Shown: one piece after another, positions 8,574 to 17,658 of the stretch
Layout of the letters: each line of letters opens with the position of its first letter
Numbering within the stretch: the first letter of the stretch is position 1
DNA from: Anaerococcus porci
GTDB lineage: Bacteria; Bacillota; Clostridia; Tissierellales; Peptoniphilaceae
Direction: 5' to 3'
Length of the DNA: 64,000 nt
Assembly (NCBI RefSeq): GCF_009696575.1
Contig: NZ_VULQ01000008.1
Location: 41,492-105,491 of the forward strand
Notes under the pieces: generated by a model
What the model was told of the DNA's origin: nothing
What the model saw: the letters and a program-made list of their open reading frames with translations, nothing else
The model's database searches: none
Program-made: the position numbers and the translations under genes

Positions 8574-9578
8574 TTATTTACTGAGTAAATCTGAAATTAG
8601 CTTTATATCAGAAATAACTTCCTTATAATCAATTCTTGTAATTCCTATAATTCCAATTTGGCCTACAATGTCCTTATCATAATTAAAATGCGAAGTTATT
8701 ATTGTATTGTCTTTTAATTCATTTATCTCATTTTCATCTCCAATAGTAATTTTAAGATTGCTATTGGAATTTTCAATCAAATCCCATATCCTATCTTTAC
8801 TATCTAAAATTTTAATAAACTCTTTAGCCTTTATTGGATCCTCAAATTCTTTAAAATTAAAAATATTTCCAATTCCTTTTATAATTACTTCCTTACTAAG
8901 ATCTGTTAAAGAATCATTATTAATTTTATTCTCCAAAATTTCTAATAAGGATTCATACTTTTTAAGATTTTTATCTTTAAGTCTCTTAAACACCTTAGAA
9001 ATATCTTTAATATTGACTCCTTCTATATTTTTTTTAAGTTCTATAGACAAGTATTTTATATCCTCTTCACTTACTTCAACATTGGTATAAATCCTATCAC
9101 TAATAATACTTGCATTGTCATAAACTATGACAAATAAGAGCATATTAGAATCAAGTTTAATAAGTTCGAGATTTAAAACTTTATTGATATTATTTCTTAT
9201 AGTGTAAGATATAGCTGTAAGATTAGTCATCTTAGAAAGTAATAAGGTTGCTGTATCTATAATTTTTGAAACATTTCCATATCTTTTATCAAGAATTTTT
9301 TCTAATTTTTCTTCATCTTCTTTATTAGAATCCAGTGTATTTTCTAATATATAATTGACATATAATCTGTAACCCTTATCTGATGGGTACCTACCACTAG
9401 AAGTATGGGCCTTTTCAAGAAGTCCCATCTTCTCAAGAGTGCTCATCTCATTTCTAATAGTTGCAGAAGATATATCTAGAGAATATTCATTAAGTAATGA
9501 ATTTGAACCAATAGGCTCTCCAAGATTAACGTATGAGTTTATAATGGAAAAGAGTATCATTTTCTTTCTCTCGTTCAT
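8574..9578 (-). CDS. hrcA: Heat-inducible transcription repressor HrcA
   Basis: HrcA represses the class I heat-shock genes by binding CIRCE; GroESL helps it fold. The 334-residue product has the N-terminal winged helix with GEPIGSNSLL and SSATIRNEMSTLEKMGLLEKAHTSSGR in its usual place. An in-frame ATG at 9599 lies inside CIRCE and has no RBS. The ATG at 9578 (MNERKKMILF) has GAGGTGAA upstream and matches the family N-terminus, so I chose it. It is first in the operon, and CIRCE within its leader implies autoregulation. Confidence 0.95.
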   Translation of the reverse strand: MNERKKMILFSIINSYVNLGEPIGSNSLLNEYSLDISSATIRNEMSTLEKMGLLEKAHTSSGRYPSDKGYRLYVNYILENTLDSNKEDEEKLEKILDKRYGNVSKIIDTATLLLSKMTNLTAISYTIRNNINKVLNLELIKLDSNMLLFVIVYDNASIISDRIYTNVEVSEEDIKYLSIELKKNIEGVNIKDISKVFKRLKDKNLKKYESLLEILENKINNDSLTDLSKEVIIKGIGNIFNFKEFEDPIKAKEFIKILDSKDRIWDLIENSNSNLKITIGDENEINELKDNTIITSHFNYDKDIVGQIGIIGITRIDYKEVISDIKLISDLLSK

Positions 9579-9592
9579 TATCTTCACCTCAT

Positions 9593-9619
9593 TTAGCACT
9601 CCTAATATCTGACTGCTAA
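9593..9619 (-). promoter_or_regulatory. CIRCE operator (HrcA binding site)
   Basis: TTAGCACTC, nine bases, then GACTGCTAA matches the consensus TTAGCACTC-N9-GAGTGCTAA with one mismatch in the second half. It lies between the predicted promoter and the hrcA start, the canonical position. Confidence 0.93.
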
Positions 9620-9623
9620 TATT

Positions 9624-9651
9624 AATATACTTGGTAAATTTATATTTGCAA
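9624..9651 (-). promoter_or_regulatory. Promoter of the hrcA-grpE-dnaK operon
   Basis: On the reverse strand TTGCAA (9646-9651) and TATATT (9624-9629) have a 16-base spacer. CIRCE begins 4 bases downstream, where bound HrcA would block initiation. The -35 sits just past the hemW stop. Confidence 0.7.
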
Positions 9652-9652
9652 G

Positions 9653-10777
9653 TTAGATTATTTCAAGATAAAATTCATTAGATAAGTCGAAACCTTTATG
9701 GGTAAAACTCAGGCTTTTCCCTATATTAAAAAAGCCAAGATTATAATATTTATCAACAATTTTACTATACTTGTTTAAAAGACTATAACCAAAAATTTCT
9801 TCAAATTCTTTTAAATTAATTCCTTCACATTCCCTTAGCTTAAAGATTATATATTCTTTCTCCCTTTCACTTTTTGAGATAAACTCTTTAGTTTCTATGG
9901 GAAACTTTCCACTATTTATTAAGTTTTCATATTTAATAAAATTTCTTACATTACTGTATCTAATATTCGATAAAAATCCTGATGCACCAAGACCTAAGGC
10001 AAGATATCCACCCTCAGACCAATATTTTTTATTGTGGTAAGATTCGAAACCTTTTTTTGAAAAATTAGAAATTTCATACCTAAATAATCCTAAATCTTTT
10101 AATTGCTTTTCTATATATAAAAAAATTCCCCTTTCTAGATCATCATCCATTAACTTTAATTTTCTTTTTTTATAAAGAGTATAAAAATATGAACCCTTCT
10201 CTAAAATTAGAGAATAATAAGATATATGTTCTGGCTTAATTTCTTTTATAAGTTCTAAATCTTTTTTTACTACATTAAAGTCTCCTCCTGGTAGATTTAA
10301 AATCATATCTAAGGAAAGATTTTTAAATCCAACTTTTCTTATATTTTTAATGTCATTTAATATAATTTCTTTACTATGATCACGACCAACATTTTTTAAT
10401 ACCTTATCATCAAATGATTGAACTCCTAGAGATATCCTATCTATACCAAGTTCCCTATATTTTTTTAGCTTATCAAGTGTTAGGGAATTTGGATTTGACT
10501 CTATAGTAAATTCCTTAAGATTTTTAACCTTAAAATTTTTAAGTTTTTCTACAAGTTTCTCTATATATTTATAATCAACATATGAAGGTGTTCCTCCTCC
10601 AATATATATAGAATCTATATCTACACTTATATTTTTTTGATATAAATCAATTTCCTTATATAAATTATCAAAGTATGAATCAATCCTATTTTCCAAATTG
10701 GGATAAGCTACGAAATCACAATAAAAACATTTTTTCTTGCAAAAAGGGATATGTACATAAAGTCCAATTTTTTCCAT
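9653..10777 (-). CDS. hemW: Radical SAM heme chaperone HemW-like protein
   Basis: This 374-residue protein is of the kind long annotated as oxygen-independent coproporphyrinogen oxidase. It has the radical SAM triad CKKKCFYCDF near residue 18, YIGGGTPSYV, and the HemW-like C-terminal winged domain (ENLINSGKFPIETKEFISKS). The family now called HemW binds heme and an Fe-S cluster. No other heme genes are in view, so its substrate in this anaerobe is open. It is preceded by GGAGG and lies after the lepA terminator, so it may be partly independent of lepB-lepA. Confidence 0.88.
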   Translation of the reverse strand: MEKIGLYVHIPFCKKKCFYCDFVAYPNLENRIDSYFDNLYKEIDLYQKNISVDIDSIYIGGGTPSYVDYKYIEKLVEKLKNFKVKNLKEFTIESNPNSLTLDKLKKYRELGIDRISLGVQSFDDKVLKNVGRDHSKEIILNDIKNIRKVGFKNLSLDMILNLPGGDFNVVKKDLELIKEIKPEHISYYSLILEKGSYFYTLYKKRKLKLMDDDLERGIFLYIEKQLKDLGLFRYEISNFSKKGFESYHNKKYWSEGGYLALGLGASGFLSNIRYSNVRNFIKYENLINSGKFPIETKEFISKSEREKEYIIFKLRECEGINLKEFEEIFGYSLLNKYSKIVDKYYNLGFFNIGKSLSFTHKGFDLSNEFYLEII

Positions 10778-10799
10778 TTTTCCTCCTTTTACATAAAAA

Positions 10800-10820
10800 A
10801 AGCTAGGACAAGCCTAACTT
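10800..10820 (-). terminator. Terminator after lepA
   Basis: An 8-bp stem (10800-10807 with 10813-10820, one G-U in the RNA) with a 5-base loop overlaps the end of lepA. A run of T follows on the reverse strand. It probably reduces read-through into hemW. Confidence 0.75.
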
Positions 10821-10821
10821 T

Positions 10822-12627
10822 TTAATCATCTTCATATTTTAATACAGCAAGGAATGCATCCTGAGGGATTTGAACACTTCCTAACTGTCTCATCCTCTTC
10901 TTACCTTCTTTTTGTTTTTCTAGTAATTTTTTCTTTCTAGATATATCTCCACCATAACATTTTGCAATTACATCTTTTCTTAGTGCTTTTACAGTTTCTC
11001 TTGCTATAACCTTAGAGTCTATAGTAGCTTGAATTGGAATTGCGAATTGTTGTCTTGGTATTTGTTCCTTGAGTTTTTCAACAATTGACCTTCCTCTTTC
11101 ATATGCAAAATCCTTATGTACTATGGTCGAAAGTGCATCTACCCTATCTTCGTTTATCTTAATATCAAGTTTTATTAAATCACTTTTTACATAGTCTGTT
11201 ACTTCATAATCAAGAGATGCATAACCCTTTGACCTTGACTTAAGTGAATCAAAGAAATTATATATAACCTCATTTAAAGGTAGCTTATACTTGATTAAAA
11301 CCCTATTTTCATCAATATAGGACATATCTATAAGCTCTCCACGCCTTGATTGGGCAAGCTCCATTATAGGACCTATATAATCCTTTGGAGTCATAATTTC
11401 AGATATTGTAATTGGTTCTTTTACATATTCAATTTCTGAAGTTGATGGAAAATCATTAGGATTTTCCAACTTTTTCTCATCATGACCCTTAGTCTTTACC
11501 CTATAGATTACAGAAGGTGCAGTAGCTATAATATCAAGGTCATACTCTCTTTCAAGTCTTTCTGTAATAATATCCATATGCAAAAGTCCCAAAAATCCAC
11601 ATCTTAGACCTACACCCAAGGCTTGAGAGTTTTCTTGTTCAAATACAAGAGATGCATCATTAACTTGGAGTTTTTCAAGAGAATCTCTAAGTTTTGCAAA
11701 AGATTCTCCTTCTGCAGGATAAATACCAGAATACACCATTGGTAGAACTTCCTTATATCCTGATAATGGTTTATCTGTTTTATTGTTCTTTAAAGTTATA
11801 GTATCTCCAACTCTTGCATTTCTTATGTCTTTAATACTGGCTTCTATAAAACCAACATCCCCACTTCTTAAATCTTTTGTCTCTATCCTATCTTTCATAG
11901 TATAGCCAACTGCTGTAACTTCGTATGATTTTCCGCTTGCCATCATGTAAATTTCATCACCAGGCTTAACTGAACCTTCAAAGATTCTCACATAGCATAT
12001 TACTCCCCTATAAGAATCATAATAAGAGTCAAAAATTAAAGCCTTAAGAGGCTTATCATCATGATCTTCTGGTGCTGGAATATTTTCGATTATATCTTCT
12101 AGTACATCAGTAATATTTAATCCAGTTTTAGCTGAAACTAGAGGAATTCCTTCGGTATCAAGACCTATTTGATTTTCTATCTCTTCTTTTGTCTCATCAA
12201 CCCTAGCACTTGGCAAATCAATCTTATTTAAAACTGGTAAAATCTCAAGATTCTGTTCTAAAGCTAGATAGGTATTAGCCAAAGTTTGAGCCTCTACACC
12301 TTGTGATGCATCCACAACAAGAATTGCTCCTTCGCATGCCTTAAGAGATCTTGAAACTTCATAAGTAAAGTCTACATGACCAGGAGTATCTATGAGATTT
12401 AGAACATAATCTTTTCCATCCTTAGCCCTATAATTTAACTTTACTGATTTTAATTTAATAGTAATTCCTCTTTCTTGCTCAAGATCCATGCTATCAAGCA
12501 TTTGTTCTTCAATATCTCTTTTTGAAACAGAATTAGTTTCCTCAATTAATCTATCAGCTAAAGTTGATTTGCCATGATCTATATGGGCTATAATAGAAAA
12601 ATTTCTTATATTTTCTTTTTTCTTCAT
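10822..12627 (-). CDS. lepA: Elongation factor 4 (back-translocating GTPase LepA)
   Basis: LepA is a ribosome-bound translational GTPase. The 601 residues show G1 [14 protein letters not shown], switch [10 protein letters not shown]3 DTPGHVDF, G4 LNKIDLP and the LepA-specific C-terminal domain ending in [22 protein letters not shown]. The ATG overlaps the last base of the lepB stop, and the lepB-lepA pair shares one promoter. Confidence 0.97.
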   Translation of the reverse strand: MKKKENIRNFSIIAHIDHGKSTLADRLIEETNSVSKRDIEEQMLDSMDLEQERGITIKLKSVKLNYRAKDGKDYVLNLIDTPGHVDFTYEVSRSLKACEGAILVVDASQGVEAQTLANTYLALEQNLEILPVLNKIDLPSARVDETKEEIENQIGLDTEGIPLVSAKTGLNITDVLEDIIENIPAPEDHDDKPLKALIFDSYYDSYRGVICYVRIFEGSVKPGDEIYMMASGKSYEVTAVGYTMKDRIETKDLRSGDVGFIEASIKDIRNARVGDTITLKNNKTDKPLSGYKEVLPMVYSGIYPAEGESFAKLRDSLEKLQVNDASLVFEQENSQALGVGLRCGFLGLLHMDIITERLEREYDLDIIATAPSVIYRVKTKGHDEKKLENPNDFPSTSEIEYVKEPITISEIMTPKDYIGPIMELAQSRRGELIDMSYIDENRVLIKYKLPLNEVIYNFFDSLKSRSKGYASLDYEVTDYVKSDLIKLDIKINEDRVDALSTIVHKDFAYERGRSIVEKLKEQIPRQQFAIPIQATIDSKVIARETVKALRKDVIAKCYGGDISRKKKLLEKQKEGKKRMRQLGSVQIPQDAFLAVLKYEDD

Positions 12628-13172
12628 TATCTATTTTCCTTATCTACAAAACCAATATCATATAAAGGGTAAAATCTTAAGAAAGCATGACCAACTATAG
12701 AATTCTCACTAATAGGGCCAAAATTTCTTGAATCATTACTTGCATTTGGAAGTCTATTATCCCCCATAACAAAGTATTCTCCTTCATTTAAAGTCCATTC
12801 ACTATTATTATTTGTTGTTAGAGTTTCGTCCGTATTTATATAATGCTCTGAATAAATTTCTCCATTAATATATACATTCCCATTACTTATAGATACAGTA
12901 TCCCCTGGAAGTCCAACAATTCTTTTTATATAAAGAGTAGATTCTTGGTCAGGAGCTTCAATTATAACTATATCTCCTACATCAAAACCTTTAAAATGCT
13001 TCGATAATTTATCTACAAATAACATATCACCACTATGTAATGTGTTAAGCATTGAATTTCCCTCTACCTTGGTAGCATCAAGCAAAAATATTTTTATAAA
13101 AAACGCTAAAATTAAAGCAAGCAGTATTGTCTTAATCCAATCAAGAAATTCTAATGAATTTTCTTCACTCAT
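12627..13172 (-). CDS. lepB: Signal peptidase I
   Basis: This membrane-bound serine protease removes signal peptides. The 181-residue protein has one N-terminal transmembrane helix (about 13-31). Catalytic Ser40 sits in [13 protein letters not shown] and catalytic Lys83 in [11 protein letters not shown]. Box E is [18 protein letters not shown]. Size and layout are those of the single-TM Gram-positive type. It is first in the lepB-lepA unit. Confidence 0.95.
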   Translation of the reverse strand: MSEENSLEFLDWIKTILLALILAFFIKIFLLDATKVEGNSMLNTLHSGDMLFVDKLSKHFKGFDVGDIVIIEAPDQESTLYIKRIVGLPGDTVSISNGNVYINGEIYSEHYINTDETLTTNNNSEWTLNEGEYFVMGDNRLPNASNDSRNFGPISENSIVGHAFLRFYPLYDIGFVDKENR

Positions 13173-13195
13173 ATATACACCTCTCTTACTAAAAT

Positions 13196-13223
13196 ATTAT
13201 AAACGAATATTGCAAAAGTTCAA
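13196..13223 (-). promoter_or_regulatory. Promoter of lepB-lepA
   Basis: TTGAAC (13218-13223) and TATAAT (13196-13201) on the reverse strand, 16 bases apart, about 25 bases before the lepB start. Confidence 0.65.
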
Positions 13224-13257
13224 AATATTTTAAAATCATATAATAAAACTTAAATAT

Positions 13258-13286
13258 TTGTAAAAAACTTAAGTTTATGGTAAAAT
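13258..13286 (+). promoter_or_regulatory. rpsT promoter
   Basis: TTGTAA (13258-13263), a 17-base spacer, then TAAAAT (13281-13286); about 31 bases upstream of the rpsT ATG, leaving room for the GGGGGTG RBS. Confidence 0.6.
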
Positions 13287-13317
13287 AAATCAGTCGAAGT
13301 AAATTGGGGGTGAAAAA

Positions 13318-13584
13318 ATGGCAAATATCAAATCAGCAATTAAAAGAATTGACATAGCTAGAAGACAAACTGCTAGAAATAAATCTGTAAAATCAGAAAT
13401 TAAAACATATGTTAAAAAATTTGAACAAGCTATAGAAAATAATGAAGCTGACAAAGCTAATGAACTTTTCAAAACTGTTGATAAAAAAGTAAAACAAGCA
13501 GCAGCAAAAAACATTATTCATAAAAATCAAGCTAGTAGAACTAGTTCAAGATTAGCTAAAAAATTAAATTTATTAAATGCTTAA
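13318..13584 (+). CDS. rpsT: Small ribosomal subunit protein bS20
   Basis: This 88-residue, very basic helical protein of the 30S subunit begins MANIKSAIKRIDIARRQTAR. It has the typical bS20 pattern of Lys/Arg helices and the ending ASRTSSRLAKKLNLLNA. It is a single-gene unit read opposite to its neighbours holA and lepB, with its own promoter and an elaborate terminator. rpsT next to holA or lepA is common in Firmicutes. Confidence 0.97.
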   Translation: MANIKSAIKRIDIARRQTARNKSVKSEIKTYVKKFEQAIENNEADKANELFKTVDKKVKQAAAKNIIHKNQASRTSSRLAKKLNLLNA

Positions 13585-13589
13585 TTTTT

Positions 13590-13653
13590 AGTCGGTTCAT
13601 TCAAACTTGCGACTTAAGACAAGTCGCAAAGAATAGAATGAGTCGATTTTTTT
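13590..13653 (+). terminator. Two-tier terminator after rpsT
   Basis: An inner perfect 9-bp stem (TTGCGACTT 13607-13615 with AAGTCGCAA 13621-13629) sits inside an outer 13-bp stem (13590-13602 with 13636-13648, including G-U pairs). A T run follows. Its 3' end reaches the holA stop codon on the other strand. Confidence 0.85.
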
Positions 13654-14665
13654 ATTTTGAAAAAGAACTTATTAACATTTCCATATTCAAATTCATATCA
13701 AAGTCTAAGCTCTTTTGTTTTCTCTCCATATTATATAAAAAATCATGTATATTAAATAATTCATCAAGAGTAAAATTTCTCACGAAAGATTTATCTTTAT
13801 TTAACTCATAAAAAGAAATTGAAAGTGTCTTCATTATATATGAATCATTAAAAGAATTATTACTTAAAACCTTTATACCTATAAGATTTCTAATATGTCT
13901 TACTAGCATATGATAAATCTTAAATATTTCATCTATATCCCTTGCCATATAAAAGTATGTATCAAGTGCTTTTTTACTATTTTTCATAGATAAGGCATCA
14001 GTAAAATTAAAAATATTTAAATCAAGAATTTGATCTAATTGTTCTGATACATCTATGTCTTTTACTTCCATCTGATCAGAGTTTGAAATAATTTTATCTA
14101 TAGTATTTACAACTTCATAAAGGTCTACCTCTGAGTTTTTATTTAAATATGAAAATCTAGCTATAATATCATTTATTTGAGATTTTTTGATTTTTTTACC
14201 AAATTTTAAGAATCTTTTTCCAATAAAATATATTAATTCATTATTAGTAAGCCTTTTTACTTCTACTATTTGACCATTTTTTTTGACATTTTTATAAAAT
14301 TTTCCCTTAAAAATCTTTGAATCAGGTATTATTAAAAGAGTTAAAAAATCTCCGACATTATTAATTGTTTTTATAAGGCTATTATTAACTTCCTCATATT
14401 CTTTAATGTTTTTTTGAGAAAAGTCTACATTTCTCCATATAATCACTTTTTTATCTTCCATAATAGGATATGTGTCCATAGCTGTTTGAATCTCTTCTAT
14501 ACTTGTTTTTCCCTTAATTTCTATGTAATTAAAGTCAGGATATCTTAGTATATCCTTTGCTGCATCTATAATTGTCTCTTTTAGGTATTCTTCTTCAGAA
14601 TCAATCAAATATATTCCACTTGTATTACTTGATAAGAAAGCTTTCATAAATTCCTTATAATTCAT
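13652..14665 (-). CDS. holA: DNA polymerase III delta subunit (clamp loader)
   Basis: The 337-residue protein fits HolA, which opens the sliding clamp in the replisome clamp loader. Visible features are SGIYLIDSEEEYLKETII at the N-terminus, the middle KLTNNELIYFIGKRFLKFGKKI-type segment, and the C-terminal collar helices with MARDIDEIFKIYHMLVRHIRNL. HolA is poorly conserved and lacks a working Walker A, as seen here. It follows comEC with a 4-base overlap, the usual comEC-holA order. Confidence 0.9.
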   Translation of the reverse strand: MNYKEFMKAFLSSNTSGIYLIDSEEEYLKETIIDAAKDILRYPDFNYIEIKGKTSIEEIQTAMDTYPIMEDKKVIIWRNVDFSQKNIKEYEEVNNSLIKTINNVGDFLTLLIIPDSKIFKGKFYKNVKKNGQIVEVKRLTNNELIYFIGKRFLKFGKKIKKSQINDIIARFSYLNKNSEVDLYEVVNTIDKIISNSDQMEVKDIDVSEQLDQILDLNIFNFTDALSMKNSKKALDTYFYMARDIDEIFKIYHMLVRHIRNLIGIKVLSNNSFNDSYIMKTLSISFYELNKDKSFVRNFTLDELFNIHDFLYNMERKQKSLDFDMNLNMEMLISSFSK

Positions 14666-16830
14666 CTAAAAAATCCCCCCTTCATATATTTTTCAACTTT
14701 AAAACCACCATTCACAAATTGGATTTCTACATATCCATCTGTTTGAGTATTATAAGTTTTGATATCTTTTAAATTCTCTAATACTTCCTTACTAGGATGT
14801 TTATATACATTATTTCGTCCTGCAGATATTAAAGCAACTTCGGGCCTTACATAATTAATAAAATCTTTTGATGTAGAAGATTTAGAGCCATGGTGTGATA
14901 CTTTTAAAATATCGGCTTTTCTTTTAACTACTTCTTCCCTGTTGCTAGGTAAATCACCCATAGTAAGTATTCTTACTCCTTTTATTGTAAGTAAAAGTGG
15001 CATTGAGTCCTCATTTTCTTCCCCATCATAATTTTCAAGGACATCTATTATTATATCTTTTTTAGTAAGTCTATCATAGTCATGTAATATTTCTATGTTG
15101 TAATTTTTAAATGAATTCACATTATACTTATTTACATAGATTTTTTCTATATTAAATTCATTATTTAATTTACCTAAAGCTCCATAATGATCACTATCTT
15201 CATGAGAGATAAAAACCCCCTTTATTTTTCTAATTCCCTTTGCTTTTAAAAGAGGAATGAGAATATTATCAGTAGAGTTATAATTACCAAAAGAAATCTC
15301 ACCACAATCAAAAAGATATATATCTTTTCCAGTCTCTAAGATAAATGAATCGCCTTGTCCAATATCTATCATCGAAAAACTTATAGGCCTATTTAAATCA
15401 CAAGTAATAGAAAAAACTATTATTAGAATTGAATATATTAAATATTTTCTTAAATTTTTAAGTCTTTTGCTTTTAAGTTCCAGAAATAGATATATAATTA
15501 TTAGAAAATAAATCGATATAAGAATTGATTCTTTTGGAAAACTAATTTTAAATACATCTATAGAATTTAAAAATAAAGCCATATTTATTATTGATTTTAT
15601 CAAAAAATTCAAACTCCAAAATATAATAAATAAAAACTTTCCCAAAAATGGATATGCCAAAATTATTATAAAAATAAGATAGGCTGATATTTGAAATATA
15701 GGTACAATTAAAAAATTTGTAATTATTGATAGAAAATTAAAACTTTGGAAATAATAGACTAAAAACGGGAACATAACAAGTTGAATCGAGCCTATAAAAA
15801 CCAAATTTTTCTTTATAAATGAACCTTTATTCTTATATTTTGGATAAATTATATATATGGCAAAACCTGCCAAATATGAAAGTATTAGGGATGCATGAAA
15901 TATAGCAAAAGGATTTATAAAAATAATTAATAGAAAAGATGCCATTAGAATTTTATACATATCCTTTCCTTTTTTTAGTAAAAAACCCAAATATATAATA
16001 CTATGAAGTAAGATTACTCTCATAATAGAGAAAGGAAATCCTATCAAATATCCATAAGATACTGAAAAAATTAATCCTAAAGGCAGAGCCACTTTATAAG
16101 AAAGCCCAAATTTTATAAGTATAAGTATCATAAACCCTAATATTATATCTATATGAAGACCAGATACAGCAAGTAAATGGGAAATACCTAAAGATGATAA
16201 TTCACTTATATTCTTATACTTTTCTGATAAAACCACAGCCTTTACAAAATCAGATGCATCCTCACTTAAATTATTGTCAAAGATAGATTTTATATAAAAA
16301 CTAAATTTTTCTTTAAGTCTTAAATTAAGATATTTCGTTTTTTCTACTCTCTTCAAATCTATAATTTTAAGTCTTGATTTAACCCCTTTTCCAAGCATGT
16401 AATTCCTATAGTTGAAAAGATAAGGGTTGGTATTCTTAGAGACTAGATCTATTTCAAAATTTCCTATAAGTCTATCTCCAAGATTAAATTCTTTGTCTGA
16501 TATAAGAATTGATTTTTCATCTATTTTATAAATTTTATCTTTAGCCTTAACTGTATAAATAAATCTATCATTAGTGCTAGACTTATCCACTACTAAAAGT
16601 GATAAGTCTAGTTTTTCATATTTGTTCAATTTAAAAGAATTAAAATTTATTCCTGCTATGAAATTTCCTAAAATTACTGCTAGAAAAAAATAAAAAATTG
16701 TTTTTTTCATAAATAAAAGACATAGGAAAAAAAGTCCTAAAATCAAGACTAAATTAAGACCTTCAAAATATACAAAAAAACCTATTCCACAAATAAAACC
16801 TAATAAGCTTAAAAATAATATTTTTCTCAT
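14662..16830 (-). CDS. comEC: ComEC/Rec2 DNA-uptake channel
   Basis: ComEC forms the inner-membrane channel for transforming DNA. The 722 residues show an N-terminal membrane and DUF4131 part (1-150), the polytopic Competence domain (about 190-460, with ISHLLAVSGLHIDIILGF) and a C-terminal metallo-beta-lactamase fold. That fold carries MIDIGQGDSFILETG, the metal-site motif SHEDSDHYGAL and SHHGSKSSTS. The reading frame is intact. No other competence genes are in view, so natural transformation cannot be judged. The RBS is GGGAG. Confidence 0.94.
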   Translation of the reverse strand: MRKILFLSLLGFICGIGFFVYFEGLNLVLILGLFFLCLLFMKKTIFYFFLAVILGNFIAGINFNSFKLNKYEKLDLSLLVVDKSSTNDRFIYTVKAKDKIYKIDEKSILISDKEFNLGDRLIGNFEIDLVSKNTNPYLFNYRNYMLGKGVKSRLKIIDLKRVEKTKYLNLRLKEKFSFYIKSIFDNNLSEDASDFVKAVVLSEKYKNISELSSLGISHLLAVSGLHIDIILGFMILILIKFGLSYKVALPLGLIFSVSYGYLIGFPFSIMRVILLHSIIYLGFLLKKGKDMYKILMASFLLIIFINPFAIFHASLILSYLAGFAIYIIYPKYKNKGSFIKKNLVFIGSIQLVMFPFLVYYFQSFNFLSIITNFLIVPIFQISAYLIFIIILAYPFLGKFLFIIFWSLNFLIKSIINMALFLNSIDVFKISFPKESILISIYFLIIIYLFLELKSKRLKNLRKYLIYSILIIVFSITCDLNRPISFSMIDIGQGDSFILETGKDIYLFDCGEISFGNYNSTDNILIPLLKAKGIRKIKGVFISHEDSDHYGALGKLNNEFNIEKIYVNKYNVNSFKNYNIEILHDYDRLTKKDIIIDVLENYDGEENEDSMPLLLTIKGVRILTMGDLPSNREEVVKRKADILKVSHHGSKSSTSKDFINYVRPEVALISAGRNNVYKHPSKEVLENLKDIKTYNTQTDGYVEIQFVNGGFKVEKYMKGGFFR

Positions 16831-16847
16831 ATCTATCTCCCACTTAA

Positions 16848-16867
16848 ATTATAACATATGATATAAT
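16848..16867. promoter_or_regulatory. Back-to-back extended -10 promoters for comEC and the AlaX-like gene
   Basis: ATTATAACATATGATATAAT is a near-perfect 20-bp palindrome. On the forward strand TGATATAAT is an extended -10 ending 6 bases before the ATG at 16874. On the reverse strand TGTTATAAT is an extended -10 for comEC. No good -35 is visible on either side. The forward start site should fall on or next to the ATG. Confidence 0.65.
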
Positions 16868-16873
16868 TATAGT

Positions 16874-17617
16874 ATGAAAGATTTATTATACATAAGTCAT
16901 CCCTTAATAGATGAAATTAGTGCAAATATAAAAAAGAAAAAATATAATTATCCTTATACTAAACTTATCTTAGATAGAAGCATTTTTATTCCGAAAACCG
17001 CCTATCTTCTGGATGAAAATCCCGAAATATCCTCATTTAAAATAAAAAACATACAGATGGTTGAAAAAGATATTGTATATACAATTGAAGGAAATATAGA
17101 GAAAAAGGAAGTCTACTTAAAAATTGATAAAAAAGCAAGACTTAAAAATTTATATTATAATACTGCATTTTATATTTTTAAGGCTATCTTTTATCAATTC
17201 TATAATAACAAGAACATAAGCCTTTCAATAGAAAAAAATAAATCTCGAATTAAGGTAGATAATTTTTATGAAAATTTTGATTTAAAAGCTTTTAAAGAAC
17301 TTTTTGAAAAGATTATAAAGCTTGGTCTCGACATAAATATAGAAGAGGAAGAAGTTTTTATTGATGGATTTGAAAGATTTCCAAATCAGGGTGTATTTTT
17401 GAGAAATACCAAATATTTAGAAGGTATTTATGTTTTTTCATTAGAAAAAATTGAAGATAAGCTTTTAATTGATTTTATAGTTGGAGATGACTATTTAAAA
17501 TTTGTTAGTAAGAGTATGGATTTGATTGAATATATTAAAAATATTTCTACAGGAGATTTAGATTCTAGTGAAAAGATTACTAAGATTATATCCGCTATAC
17601 AAAATCAAAAATATTAA
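16874..17617 (+). CDS. Degenerate AlaX-like (alanyl-tRNA editing) protein lacking zinc ligands
   Basis: This 247-residue protein follows the AlaX/AlaRS editing-domain plan but without its key residues. KLILDRSIFIP (about 29-39) matches the family's VLDrTiFyP strand. LKIDKKARLKNLYYNTAFYI (about 82-101) sits where the HxxxH zinc motif should be, with Asn and Tyr instead of His. FPNQGVFLRNTKYLEGIYVF (about 173-192) sits where the C-x-x-H GTHV.NTgEIG motif should be, without Cys or His. A DHHA1-like helix ends it. Alanyl-tRNA deacylation is therefore unlikely; the present role is unknown. No RBS precedes the ATG, so translation is probably leaderless. It is divergent from comEC and a single-gene unit. 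Confidence 0.6.
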   Translation: MKDLLYISHPLIDEISANIKKKKYNYPYTKLILDRSIFIPKTAYLLDENPEISSFKIKNIQMVEKDIVYTIEGNIEKKEVYLKIDKKARLKNLYYNTAFYIFKAIFYQFYNNKNISLSIEKNKSRIKVDNFYENFDLKAFKELFEKIIKLGLDINIEEEEVFIDGFERFPNQGVFLRNTKYLEGIYVFSLEKIEDKLLIDFIVGDDYLKFVSKSMDLIEYIKNISTGDLDSSEKITKIISAIQNQKY

Positions 17618-17647
17618 TGGACTATTCATAAATTTATGAATAGTCCA
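17618..17647. terminator. Palindromic terminator between the AlaX-like gene and leuS
   Basis: A perfect 30-base palindrome centred at 17632.5 is followed by TTTTTT on the forward strand and ATATTTTT on the reverse. It can serve both convergent genes. Confidence 0.9.
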
Positions 17648-17658
17648 TTTTTTAGTCT

